Shown here in pieces: positions 52,675-61,807 of a DNA stretch of 64,000 nt; positions within the stretch are counted from its first letter, which is position 1; the number at the start of each line of letters is the position of its first letter. Made by a program: the position numbers and the translations under genes. Source of the DNA: an uncultured Schlesneria sp. (lineage in GTDB: Bacteria; Planctomycetota; Planctomycetia; Planctomycetales; Planctomycetaceae); contig CAIVEI010000167.1 of the NCBI GenBank assembly GCA_903904835.1, positions 62,001-126,000 of the forward strand, given 5' to 3'. The notes below the pieces were generated by a model. The model was not told the DNA's origin, did no database searches, and was given only the letters and a program-made list of their open reading frames with translations.

Positions 52675-54857
52675 TCTTCCGAACCGTTTGACAACGCTTT
52701 CATGATTGATCCCCATGGAGCTAACAGGACCGCCCGTGGGTGCTGGTCGGTATGACAGGCAAAAAGACCGTCAGGGAACTTTGGACCGAGGTTTGCCGAA
52801 CTGACATCAATGCCGTCGGTATGGGTCGCTCCTTCAACTGAAAACTCACCGACGAACTGATGCGGAGCCTCTCGTTGATAGACCATAAACCGACTGCGTC
52901 CTTGGTCAGAAACAAGTAAATAGCCGCGACCGTTTCTTTTATAGACTGCTAGTCCTTCGACGTCTCCCTTAAGTCCCTGTTCGCCAACCGCTGCGATCAG
53001 CGTGCCGGTCATCGAGGTGTCCGGTTCCGCATGGAACTTCCAGACTCCATTTTTTTCTTCTGCGATATAAAGCATTCCCATTTCATCGTCCGCGACCGCT
53101 CCTTCGCACTTGCCAACAGACAGCTCTCGAACCTTTGTTGCCGTGATCTGATTGCGTCCGTTTCCCTTCAACTCGTATTGCCCGACGGTACCCGTATCGG
53201 AAGTACAGACGAAGAATAACTTTCCTGTTTTCATGCTGTGATAGAGGCAACCACCGTAATTCGGATCGGTCTTGCAACCGTCATCAATTCTTTCGAGTTT
53301 GCGAGACTTGGAGTCAACTCGAAATACGACCAGCTTGAATCCGTCTGTCCGCTGATTCACAACCACAAGATCCATCGGCTGGCCATCAATCATCACGTTT
53401 TGCCGGATGTCGATATTCCCCGGCTTTGGGATCTTGACGCTTTGTAGCACTTGGCCGTTGAGGGCGTAGACAACGACTTGACTGGCGGATTTGTCACTGG
53501 CAATCATTGTGCTTTGTGCCGGGTCGCCCTGATGGACCCAAACACACATGTCATCCTGATCCTTGGTGTCTTCTTCTGTTAACTGGACGGTCGGGACGAT
53601 GGTTGAGATCTGCGTAAGTGTGGCGTTCTCCGCTTTCTCGCTGATGCGAATAAGATGCATCTCCGTACGGACGTAAAGACTACCGTGGCAGACAGCCGGT
53701 GTTGTCTGAACGGTTTCTAAAAGTTCATTCCTTGCAAGAACCTGAAAGTCCGGGCTGTTTTGAATAATGGTGCAGGCGCCAGAATCCTCGAAGAAATAGA
53801 TTCGATCAGCGACGGAAACTGGCGAACTAGAGACCGAACCCAGTTTACGACCGCTAAAGAGAGTTTCGCCCGTCGGCGCATCAAGGCAGGTGTAGACGCC
53901 ACTATCGTTGATAATGTGAAGCCTGTCACCGACAAGAATTGGTGAAGGGACATAAGGCATCGATCGTTCGTTGCGCCATTTCAAGTGTGTCGTCAGGATA
54001 TCGCCGTGACCACCAAGACGCACAGCCATTGCGTGCTTGTCCGGGGAACCGCCAAAACTGAAAACCATTCCGTGACCAATCGCAGGCGTACACACAAACT
54101 TCTGGCTTGGTCCATCAGCGAACCAGATTTGTTCGCCGGTCTTTGGATCAAGCGCCAGTGTTTGCGAAGCCCCTGTCAGGATCAGTTGGTCATTTCCGTC
54201 GAACGTAGTCAGCACAGGTGTCGAGAAAGATCGCAAATTCATTTTCGGCTTGAATCGCCAGAGTTCTTGTCCATCATGTTTGCGAAGCATGCAGACAAAG
54301 GCCTCGCCATCTTGATGTCCATTGACGATCACACCCTCGCCGTACACGACCGGACTTGCAGCGAAACCATGGTTCGAGAAATACGTGCCGGGACTCTTTG
54401 ACCAGACGATCTTCCCCTCGAAGTCAACAGCCACGACATAAAGGCCTTTGTCATCGACAAACACGGCGAAAACAGACTTGCCATCGCTAACCGGTGTGCT
54501 TGAAGCGGTCGAGTTAAATCGATGCATAGTTCCGGCGGGACCTTGATGAGCCACGACATTCCAAAGGAGTTTCCCGGTCGATTCATCGATGCAGATCACT
54601 CTTCGAGTTTCATCGATTGGGTCACCTGCCGTCACGAAGACGCGATTGCCAACGACGATCGGCGAGGAGCGGCCGGCACCAGGTAGCGGAGTGCGCCAGA
54701 CAATATTCTCCGTTGTTGACCAATGAAGCGGCGCAGTGGCGTCCAAACTAATCCCATCGCCGCGTGGGCCTCGCCAACCCGGCCAGTCTTCTGCGTTCAA
54801 GGTATCGCGGCAAACCACGACCAAAACTATGCAGAGGATCATTATTGCGGTCTTCAC
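52671..54857 (-). CDS. Exported PQQ-type beta-propeller fused to a beta-propeller phytase
   Basis: 728 aa with signal peptide (MKTAIMILCIVLVVVCRDTLNAED). Residues 25-430 form a PQQ/BamB-like propeller beginning DWPGWRGPRGDGIS, with SSPIVVGNRVFVTAGD and GQELWRFKPKMNL. From about residue 440 a 3-phytase-type propeller follows: DDMCVWVHQGDPAQSTMIASDK, GNIDIRQN, MDLVVVNQRTD, YGGCLYHSMKTGKLFFVCTS, CEGAVADDEMGMLYIAEEKNGVWKF, DVEGLAVYKRNGRGYLLVSDQG and HTDGIDVSSANLGPKFPDGLFACHTDQ. These match the calcium and phosphate-binding blocks of alkaline phytases. A periplasmic or surface inositol-phosphate hydrolase is the inference. ATG at 54857. Confidence 0.87.
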   Translation of the reverse strand: MKTAIMILCIVLVVVCRDTLNAEDWPGWRGPRGDGISLDATAPLHWSTTENIVWRTPLPGAGRSSPIVVGNRVFVTAGDPIDETRRVICIDESTGKLLWNVVAHQGPAGTMHRFNSTASSTPVSDGKSVFAVFVDDKGLYVVAVDFEGKIVWSKSPGTYFSNHGFAASPVVYGEGVIVNGHQDGEAFVCMLRKHDGQELWRFKPKMNLRSFSTPVLTTFDGNDQLILTGASQTLALDPKTGEQIWFADGPSQKFVCTPAIGHGMVFSFGGSPDKHAMAVRLGGHGDILTTHLKWRNERSMPYVPSPILVGDRLHIINDSGVYTCLDAPTGETLFSGRKLGSVSSSPVSVADRIYFFEDSGACTIIQNSPDFQVLARNELLETVQTTPAVCHGSLYVRTEMHLIRISEKAENATLTQISTIVPTVQLTEEDTKDQDDMCVWVHQGDPAQSTMIASDKSASQVVVYALNGQVLQSVKIPKPGNIDIRQNVMIDGQPMDLVVVNQRTDGFKLVVFRVDSKSRKLERIDDGCKTDPNYGGCLYHSMKTGKLFFVCTSDTGTVGQYELKGNGRNQITATKVRELSVGKCEGAVADDEMGMLYIAEEKNGVWKFHAEPDTSMTGTLIAAVGEQGLKGDVEGLAVYKRNGRGYLLVSDQGRSRFMVYQREAPHQFVGEFSVEGATHTDGIDVSSANLGPKFPDGLFACHTDQHPRAVLLAPWGSIMKALSNGSED

Positions 54858-54932
54858 GTTTGCTTGCCTTCTAAAGATGTCCTGAACGCGATGAAAAAAG
54901 TATCGAAGGGTTCTTTCAAACTTGCCTTGGAA

Positions 54933-56600
54933 TCACCGATCGTCTGCGGGTGGCTTGACGCTGCTTTTGTTTCCGGAACTTTCACGAGCCGAGATCATTC
55001 GTCGCAGTGCATCCGCGGAGGACTTGAGCTTGTTCAATGACTCTTCGGTCGCTTTCACAGCCGCTTCGGTCGCCGCGAGTACTTCGCGCGCTTCGATCAG
55101 TTCGCGTTCGGAATCCGATACGATGGCCGGTGTGATCGAAGAAGTCGTGCGGGGTTTACGCAATGGGATTGGCATGTCGATTCGCGCCACGACATTGGCG
55201 ATTGGAAGAACGTATTCGCCAGCCGACTTGCCACTCTCGACTTCCCATGCCGAAAGGTTGCCTGCGGCATCTCCGACGACTAGGCGTTGACCATCCTTGT
55301 TGATCGCGAGCTTTACCACCTCCTCGGCTAAACGCCATTCGCGTTGAAACTGGCCAACCGCGTCGTACACCGCGACCTGTTTGCTTCGTCCTCCCGCAAC
55401 GATTAACCCTGATTCAGCCCATTCGGTGGATAGTACACCACCAATTTGAGCATTCCAGTGCTTTAGCGGCGTGCCATAGTGCATGTCCCAAGTCCGCAAA
55501 AAGCCGTCCTGCCCGCCGGAGACTAACCGCTCGGAATCGCTTGACCACGCGATGGCATTGACCGCTCCAGTATGACCGCGCAGCGAGTGGAATGGTTTGC
55601 CCGTTCGGGCCTCCCAGACGTCAAGTCCCCCAAACCGATCACTGCTGGCAAGCATCAGGCCATCGGGACTGAAGGCGACCGACAGAATCCAGTCGGTATG
55701 CTTGCGAAGAGTCGTGACGAGCTCTCCATTAGTCGTTCGATAGATTTTCACCAGGCGACCGGGGCCACCCAGAGCAACAAGGCTACGGTCCGGCGAAATG
55801 TCTAACGTCAACACCACGTCCGATTCGTTTCCGACCTCAAAAAGACGCCGACCCGATGCGACTTCGAACGCAACCACCTTTCCGGACTCTCCACCAACGC
55901 CACCCCCCGCCAGCAGCCACTCGCCATCACGAGTAAAACGCAATGCGAAGATATCACCTTCGGGAAATGCGAATGCAACTGACGGTTGCTCTCCCGGTTC
56001 CTTGAACAGCAAAACTTGTCGCTGACCCGAAACGGCAATCTGACCATTTGCGGGATTGATTGCGAGAGCCGTAATCGCAGTCTTTCGAGAAAGAGGAGTT
56101 ACAGCCGCGATTCGACTCTGCTCTTGAGCTTGCCTGGATTGAGCGCTGGCTGCTGGTGCCGTCGGTGATGGTGATTGTTTGGGCTTGGAAGACGAATCGA
56201 CCGCAACCGATTTGGTACCCTTTTCGAGCATTCCCCCTTCGATCCAGCCCCGAATCAGGTCCAATTCTCGCTGAGGGATTTTCGCCTTCCCTGGCGGCAT
56301 GCGCGGTGTTTCGAGATGAGCGGGTAACGCATAAAGCAAACTCTCGTCCGGTTTACCGGCAACAACAACGGGTCCAGACGCTGATCCCGCTTTGACCCCT
56401 TCAAGTGAAGACAGATTCAGGTCACCTCGCTCGCGTTCAACCCCATGACATCCGACACAATGCTTTTTGAAAACGGGCTGAACTTGATCATAAGTTACCG
56501 CGGTTTCGTTCGTCTCGACCGATTGGGCATACGAAATCCTCGGTTGTAACGTGATCGTCAATACGAAAAAACTTAAAAAGCTAAGTACGAAAGGCTTCAC
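54933..56600 (-). CDS. PSC1-type cytochrome with WD40 repeats
   Basis: Exported protein of about 555 aa. Signal peptide KPFVLSFLSFFVLTITLQPRISYAQ, planctomycete cytochrome C domain with CVGCH in VTYDQVQPVFKKHCVGCHGVERERGDLNLSSLEGVKAGS, and RMPPGKAKIPQRELDLIRGWIEGG. A Pro/Ser/Gln linker leads to about seven WD40 repeats (TDWILSVAFSPDGLMLASSDRFGGLDVWEARTGKPFHSLRGHTGAVNAIAWSSDSERLVSGGQDGFLRTWD). The end is an Ala/Glu coiled coil (REVLAATEAAVKATEESLNKLKSSADALRRM). GTG at 56600 gives the cleanest signal peptide; GTG 56615 or ATG 56645 (overlapping the preceding gene) are alternatives. Follows DUF1549/1553 in the operon. Confidence 0.88.
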   Translation of the reverse strand: MKPFVLSFLSFFVLTITLQPRISYAQSVETNETAVTYDQVQPVFKKHCVGCHGVERERGDLNLSSLEGVKAGSASGPVVVAGKPDESLLYALPAHLETPRMPPGKAKIPQRELDLIRGWIEGGMLEKGTKSVAVDSSSKPKQSPSPTAPAASAQSRQAQEQSRIAAVTPLSRKTAITALAINPANGQIAVSGQRQVLLFKEPGEQPSVAFAFPEGDIFALRFTRDGEWLLAGGGVGGESGKVVAFEVASGRRLFEVGNESDVVLTLDISPDRSLVALGGPGRLVKIYRTTNGELVTTLRKHTDWILSVAFSPDGLMLASSDRFGGLDVWEARTGKPFHSLRGHTGAVNAIAWSSDSERLVSGGQDGFLRTWDMHYGTPLKHWNAQIGGVLSTEWAESGLIVAGGRSKQVAVYDAVGQFQREWRLAEEVVKLAINKDGQRLVVGDAAGNLSAWEVESGKSAGEYVLPIANVVARIDMPIPLRKPRTTSSITPAIVSDSERELIEAREVLAATEAAVKATEESLNKLKSSADALRRMISARESSGNKSSVKPPADDR

Positions 56601-56622
56601 AACAAGGACTCGCACAATAGGA

Positions 56623-59073
56623 TCAGTGGTTGAACACAAATTCATTGGAATTGAGCAGCGCCCAAAAGAGGTCGGTCAATCCGCCAGTCACATCGGTCGT
56701 CGCATCGAGCTTTGCACGTATGGCCGTGGCTTCCTTTTCTGTTGGCCTTCGTGACAGGCATCGTTCATAAAGTTGCGATGCCACCATCATTGGTTCGGGG
56801 CTATCCTGCATGAGTTTCTCGATCACTTTTCCTTCGGCGATCTTGCCCGATGTCGTCTCTCCATTCAGAAGATGTAACGCCTGCGAAAGCGTCGGCGTGA
56901 CTTTCACCTCGCAGGTGCACGCGGTTTGACGGTTCGAGCGACCGAAAGTCGTCAGAAAATAATTCTGAACGCGACCGTCGGCGATTTGGACGGCCCGGCT
57001 TCCCGACGGAAGTCCGGCATAACGTTCAGGGGATTCCGTGACTTGAGTGAGACAATCCAGAAGGACTTCAGCACGCATACGACGGATTCGACCATGTGAG
57101 AAGTGTCGTTCATCCAAATGGTTTGATTCATTCCGATGTGTTGAAAGCTGATAAGTCCGAGAGTTGCAAATATCTCGCGCCAGCGGGCGAATGTCGAAGT
57201 TGTACGACACCAGTCGGTCGCCTAAGGCTTCGAATAGCCGAGGGTTTGAAGGGGGATTACTCACACGAATGTCATCAACCGGTTCGACAATCCCGATCCC
57301 GAAGAAATGTGCCCAGACGATATTCGCCGCGTTGCGAGCAAACTGCGCGTTGTTTGTTGAGGTTAACCATACTGCAAGTGACTGCCGCGCGTTGTCACCT
57401 TTATCCAGGGGCGGTTCATTCGCGCCCAGAAACTTCGGCGAGACAGTTCGTCCATTGACCGGATGCCGCAGTTCTCCTGCACCGGAATTAAAGACGGTCA
57501 GTTCGCGCGGATCGTGGGCTTGCTTGTATCCAATTTGACTGAAGAAGGCGGCAAAGCCGTAATAGTCGTCCATTGTCCATTGGTCGAAAGGATGATTGTG
57601 ACATTGTGCACATTGAATTCGCGTTCCGAGAAAGACTTGTGCAACATTTTCGGCCAATAATTGCGGAGTCGTTTCGGTCTGAAAATAGTTCGTGGCGGGG
57701 TTTTCAAATGTACCGCCCGTCGCCGGGATCAGTTCGCGTACAATCTGATCGATCGTCGCTCCCGATCGAACCCGTTCCCGCAACCAGCGATCATACAGCA
57801 GCAGTCCCTTGGGGCTGACACCGTTAATTGTCCGAATCTGAAGTGTCTCGGCCCACTTCATCACCCACAGGTCGAGAAACTCGTCACGCTGAATCAATGA
57901 GTCGACCAGCCGTTCTCGCTTATTCGATCTTTGATCCTCGACGAAACTGCGCCGCGCGTCAGTGGTCGGTAACAGGCCAATCAGATCAAGATACACTCGC
58001 CGCAGGAAGACTTCGTCGCTGCATACTTCCGAGGGGAGCAAGTGCAGGTCACGCCAGTTGGCATGAATAAATTCATCAATGTCATTGTACGGCGAGATTT
58101 CGGGAAACGTGAAAGTCGTCCCCGGTCGGACAACGATCGAAGTCCCCTGCGTGAACTGATCGAAGCGGGCCATGATGAACGCGCTGCCATTCCCGGTTCC
58201 CGTCACGACACCGTCTGAAGAAACTTTGGCTGCCGAATCATTGTTGCTAATGAATACGGCAAGATCTGTGACATCACGATCACTACCGTCGGTGTAGTAA
58301 GCCATGACGAGCAGTTTTTGCTCAGAACCCTTCTGGGCGAAAACCGCGCGCTGCGGGAACACTTCGATTCGAACGGGGACAGGAGTTTCCTCGGGGTCGG
58401 CGAGTGCTCCGGCTGCTAACCAACTCACCAGAGTTGGATAATGAGTCCCTTCCGGATCGACACACTGCCCACCAGTGTGCTCGACCTGACCGATCGCCTT
58501 GGTGATCAAAAGAGATTCGTCAGGAGAGGCCAGATTGATGCGGCGACCACTGATCTCGCGGGTGATTCGGTAGTGATCCCCCGCCGGGTCGTACCCGAAC
58601 AGGCTCAGCCGAAATCCATCCTTACCTGATGCAGAGCCGTGACATTTTCCCGTGTTACAGCCCGATCGTGTCAGAATCGGCAACACGTCGTTGCGGAATC
58701 GAAGCCCGACAGGTTCATTGAAGCGAGTCACATTGATCGGAATCTGACAGACCATTCCCTGATATTCGATTTTCAGTTCGGTCTGTCCGTCAGCGAGTGG
58801 TTCGACGAAACCCTGACTCAAGCGAGCGATTCGTGGCTGTACGATCTCTTTGCGAGCGAGAACCGAGACATCCTGCGTGCTGCCGTCCGGCAAATGCCAT
58901 TGAACGACCACATCTTGAGAGTCCCGATGACGATCGAGTGAAATCTGCTTCGGATACGCGACTAATCGCGAAACCGGCGCAACAGGTTTGACCACGACCT
59001 CATCGGCCGCGTCGAGTTTTAAAGACACAACCGTCGAAATGACAATGAGGAAGAAGCAACTCGTGATTCGCAT
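56623..59073 (-). CDS. DUF1549/DUF1553 secreted protein with Ig-like domain
   Basis: 816 aa. Signal peptide MRITSCFFLIVISTVVSLKLDAA; a BIG2-like region (VSRLVAYPKQISLDRHRDSQDVVVQWHLPDG and a second at VRIEVFPQRAVFAQKGSEQKLLVMAYYTDGSDRDVTDLAVF). SGCNTGKCHGSASGKDGFRLSLFGYDP lies between them. DUF1549 starts near residue 350 (DEVFLRRVYLDLIGLLPTTDARRSF), with CAQCHNHPFDQWTMDDYYGFAAFF, then DUF1553 ending LLNSNEFVFNH. It is a longer member of the family than the one at 17.8 kb. Start is ATG 59073, since the signal peptide begins there. Operon partner of the DUF1501 and PPC genes upstream. Confidence 0.93.
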   Translation of the reverse strand: MRITSCFFLIVISTVVSLKLDAADEVVVKPVAPVSRLVAYPKQISLDRHRDSQDVVVQWHLPDGSTQDVSVLARKEIVQPRIARLSQGFVEPLADGQTELKIEYQGMVCQIPINVTRFNEPVGLRFRNDVLPILTRSGCNTGKCHGSASGKDGFRLSLFGYDPAGDHYRITREISGRRINLASPDESLLITKAIGQVEHTGGQCVDPEGTHYPTLVSWLAAGALADPEETPVPVRIEVFPQRAVFAQKGSEQKLLVMAYYTDGSDRDVTDLAVFISNNDSAAKVSSDGVVTGTGNGSAFIMARFDQFTQGTSIVVRPGTTFTFPEISPYNDIDEFIHANWRDLHLLPSEVCSDEVFLRRVYLDLIGLLPTTDARRSFVEDQRSNKRERLVDSLIQRDEFLDLWVMKWAETLQIRTINGVSPKGLLLYDRWLRERVRSGATIDQIVRELIPATGGTFENPATNYFQTETTPQLLAENVAQVFLGTRIQCAQCHNHPFDQWTMDDYYGFAAFFSQIGYKQAHDPRELTVFNSGAGELRHPVNGRTVSPKFLGANEPPLDKGDNARQSLAVWLTSTNNAQFARNAANIVWAHFFGIGIVEPVDDIRVSNPPSNPRLFEALGDRLVSYNFDIRPLARDICNSRTYQLSTHRNESNHLDERHFSHGRIRRMRAEVLLDCLTQVTESPERYAGLPSGSRAVQIADGRVQNYFLTTFGRSNRQTACTCEVKVTPTLSQALHLLNGETTSGKIAEGKVIEKLMQDSPEPMMVASQLYERCLSRRPTEKEATAIRAKLDATTDVTGGLTDLFWALLNSNEFVFNH

Positions 59074-59152
59074 GGTAAACAGCTCACATAGAGCGGACTG
59101 AACTGGGGTGATCGGCAAACGCTCGAACTTAAACTCGTTAATGAAAATTGTT

Positions 59153-61600
59153 TTACGGTTTCACACGTGGATTTTGAGTCTTCCGCAGCGCCTCTAACGG
59201 ACTGAGCGGCCGGCCATCGGCATCGGTCGCCAGTCCACCGGGAGATGCAATCTTGAGAACGCCACCACGCCCAATGCTGTACGAGATCTCCTGGCCGTTG
59301 ATCATTCCCGTCAATCGACAGACGAGACTGTCAAACTGCCCGATCGGGGCGTTGGAATCCAACTTGATTGCAAATTTCACCGACGAATCGTTTGCGTCTA
59401 ATGTCACAGGCTCTGCTTTAACCCGATTTGGTAATCCTTCTAAAACGGCTTGGAGCCGATCGGGAACAGGTCCATGACGCTGGACGGAACAGATGACTTC
59501 CAATGTTGAATCTTGTTCGGCGGAAACGCGTCCAATCGTACCTGTCACCGGCGATTCTGCGATTTTCAGGTCGACCAGTTGAGTGGCGACAGCGATATCA
59601 TTTCTTGCCTTGCCGCGACGCCCACGACGAGGTGAGGGGTTGTTATCGATATCGATCGCTGCGGCTCCACGTGCTGAACCGGCAACTGCACGGCCCTCCG
59701 CGCAAACTTGCCAGGTTCGCGGACTGGACTGGGGAAACGCGTGAAGAACGTAGACGCCAGATGTTTTGTCGCTGGGAATCGTGATTTTTGCGGGACCGTC
59801 AACCCAGGGGGGAAGGAAGGGGAAGGTCACGTCGATGGCATCAGTAAAGCCATTCAAACGACTGACTCGCACCGTCAGCTCGATTGTACCATCCTTGACG
59901 AGCGATGATTTCGGCGGATCTAGCTGGATGGTAAAAGGTGCCGCTTCGACGACAGCAATGGCGAGCCGGTCTACGGTCACAGCTTGATAAAGACGATCTG
60001 CTGAAGCATTGACGAGATCGACAACCTGCCGAAATTCACCTGTCACGGTCGAGCCAGCCGCTTCACCGGTGGCGAGGATTCGAACGAGACCTCCATTCAA
60101 CGGGGCATCGGTCGCTGCTTCAATCACCACGGGGACCAGAAATCGATCTGAGGGAACGGCCGCCGAAAATGCCACAATTCCCGTTGGTAGTCCTTGCGCT
60201 GCCAGCCGAACATCGCTGTCAACAACCTGCCGCTGGACTGCCAGAAACGTCAGCACGCGGTTCCCGCGCGGCACAGAGATCGCCTGACGTTCCTGCGAAA
60301 GACGATCGGGACGTGGCAAGAATACAGTTATTCCCGGTTGCGGCTGGGTTGCTTCGATCCGGTAAACAAAATTCGTACCACCGTTTCCCCGCTGATCAGT
60401 CACTTGCAGCAGGTATTCACCCGTCAGAGGCGCTTGAAAAACAAGGCGGCTGTCGTGCGAATCGTAGTCGTCATTGCAAACGAGCACCGTTCCATCCGTT
60501 TGAAGAATGGAGATCACAGTGTCTGCGGGCGAGCCGATGCGGTCAGCAAACGCTTCAAATTGAAAGGTTTGCCCGGCATTCAATCGGAAACGAATGAGAT
60601 CGATATCGCCGGGCTTGGTCAAAATCCCATTGAATGCGATCGGCAAATCGACCGTTTTGATTGTAACTTGATCCCGCTCATCATTTGGCTCGATTTCCAA
60701 CACGTTTTCAAACGGTGAAACCCGAAATGGGTTCGGCGTCGGTGACGTCATTCCCGAATGATCAGCGAAGAGTCCAAAATCGTTCTGCGGTGAATCGGGC
60801 AACGTGACGCGTTGCACCAACGGCCCAGTGGCATCTCCATCGAAACGAACCTCGATTTGCTTTCCAACAGGACCACCCGCAGGAAAGACGGACGTGGGCC
60901 GAGGAAACGAACCCACGTGAAGCGCATATCGGCTGTTCTCATCACCTTCAAGATTCGCTTCCTGGACACGAACGACGTACATTCCATCAACGGGTGCAAT
61001 CAGCGTCAGGGAGGGGTCCTGGGCGAACAGCGATGTATCGTCAACGTTGGCAAGACGTGTCCCATCCGGTCCGATCACCGTCAAAACCGTGTCAACCATA
61101 TTGGCACCCAGACGGACAGCTTCGATTTCCGCAGACAATCGTTCTCCTCGACGGAGCTGTACCTGAAAACAATCCACGTCCCCTTTTTCTAAAACACCAG
61201 TTACGGTGACGTTATTCGAAATTGACATGGCTTGTTTCGGCGTCTCGTTCGGCTCGACAGCAGTGACAAGGGGAAGGGGAGTGACCCGAAAAATCCGCAG
61301 TTCGGAGATTCCCCCCGGTGTGCGAACTCGAAACGGATGACTACCGAGTCTGCAATCAGATGACGATTTCAGCCGCACGGATAATTCGTTGTCGCTGACT
61401 GCTTTTAAATCAAGGCACGTGACGCCCGATGAATACAGCAAAAGCTCTTGAGCATCATTCAACCCCGCACCAACCAGCTTCAATGTGAATTCAGAACCGC
61501 GCTGGCCAATACCGGGCGAAACGGATTCGACTGACGGGCCTGCTTCGACGGTTCGGCACGCCAATCCAAACATCACGATAAACGTCACGAAGCATTTCAT
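59153..61600 (-). CDS. Exported PPC-domain protein
   Basis: 815 aa. Signal peptide MKCFVTFIVMFGLACRTVEAG, an IPT/TIG-like N-terminal module (PSVESVSPGIGQRGSEFTLKLVGAGLNDAQELLLYSSGV), then pre-peptidase C-terminal (PPC) domains: ETPKQAMSISNNVTVTGVLEKGDVDCFQVQLRRGERLSAEIEAVRLG... and EIEPNDERDQ...FNGILTKPGDIDLIRFRLNAGQTFQFEAFADRIGSPADTVISIL. The second half is beta-rich and unassigned, and holds SPRRGRRGKARNDIAV. Likely a cell-surface binding or scaffold protein acting with the DUF1501/1549 neighbours. ATG at 61600. Confidence 0.88.
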   Translation of the reverse strand: MKCFVTFIVMFGLACRTVEAGPSVESVSPGIGQRGSEFTLKLVGAGLNDAQELLLYSSGVTCLDLKAVSDNELSVRLKSSSDCRLGSHPFRVRTPGGISELRIFRVTPLPLVTAVEPNETPKQAMSISNNVTVTGVLEKGDVDCFQVQLRRGERLSAEIEAVRLGANMVDTVLTVIGPDGTRLANVDDTSLFAQDPSLTLIAPVDGMYVVRVQEANLEGDENSRYALHVGSFPRPTSVFPAGGPVGKQIEVRFDGDATGPLVQRVTLPDSPQNDFGLFADHSGMTSPTPNPFRVSPFENVLEIEPNDERDQVTIKTVDLPIAFNGILTKPGDIDLIRFRLNAGQTFQFEAFADRIGSPADTVISILQTDGTVLVCNDDYDSHDSRLVFQAPLTGEYLLQVTDQRGNGGTNFVYRIEATQPQPGITVFLPRPDRLSQERQAISVPRGNRVLTFLAVQRQVVDSDVRLAAQGLPTGIVAFSAAVPSDRFLVPVVIEAATDAPLNGGLVRILATGEAAGSTVTGEFRQVVDLVNASADRLYQAVTVDRLAIAVVEAAPFTIQLDPPKSSLVKDGTIELTVRVSRLNGFTDAIDVTFPFLPPWVDGPAKITIPSDKTSGVYVLHAFPQSSPRTWQVCAEGRAVAGSARGAAAIDIDNNPSPRRGRRGKARNDIAVATQLVDLKIAESPVTGTIGRVSAEQDSTLEVICSVQRHGPVPDRLQAVLEGLPNRVKAEPVTLDANDSSVKFAIKLDSNAPIGQFDSLVCRLTGMINGQEISYSIGRGGVLKIASPGGLATDADGRPLSPLEALRKTQNPRVKP

Positions 61601-61610
61601 GATTGACTTC

Positions 61611-61786
61611 TCGCCCCGCCTCCGCAGTGGAGGTGGTCATCGGGCGTTTGCCCTGGGAATGTATATTTCATTACGACGGAAGATGACGGCTATTGCAGGT
61701 GGAATTTCGTTGACGTTTTACCAGTGAATGATGGCTCTTGCTGGTGCAAAGGCGCAGTAACCACCGCCGCAGGGGCGGTCGGGTTT
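61611..61786. repeat. MITE-like inverted-repeat element, copy A
   Basis: Left arm 61611-61656 (CCGCCTCCGCAGTGGAGGTGG ... GCGTTTGCCC) and right arm 61741-61786 (CTGGTGCAAAGGCG ... CCGCAGGGGCGGTCGGGTTT) are imperfect inverted copies. Its interior shares GTGAATGATGG and CTGGTGCAAAGG with the element at 63216-63348 in reverse orientation. Copy A carries about 40 extra internal nucleotides. It fills the gap between the PPC and DUF1501 genes. Confidence 0.75.
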
Positions 61787-61807
61787 CATACAATTACTTC
61801 CGATCCA

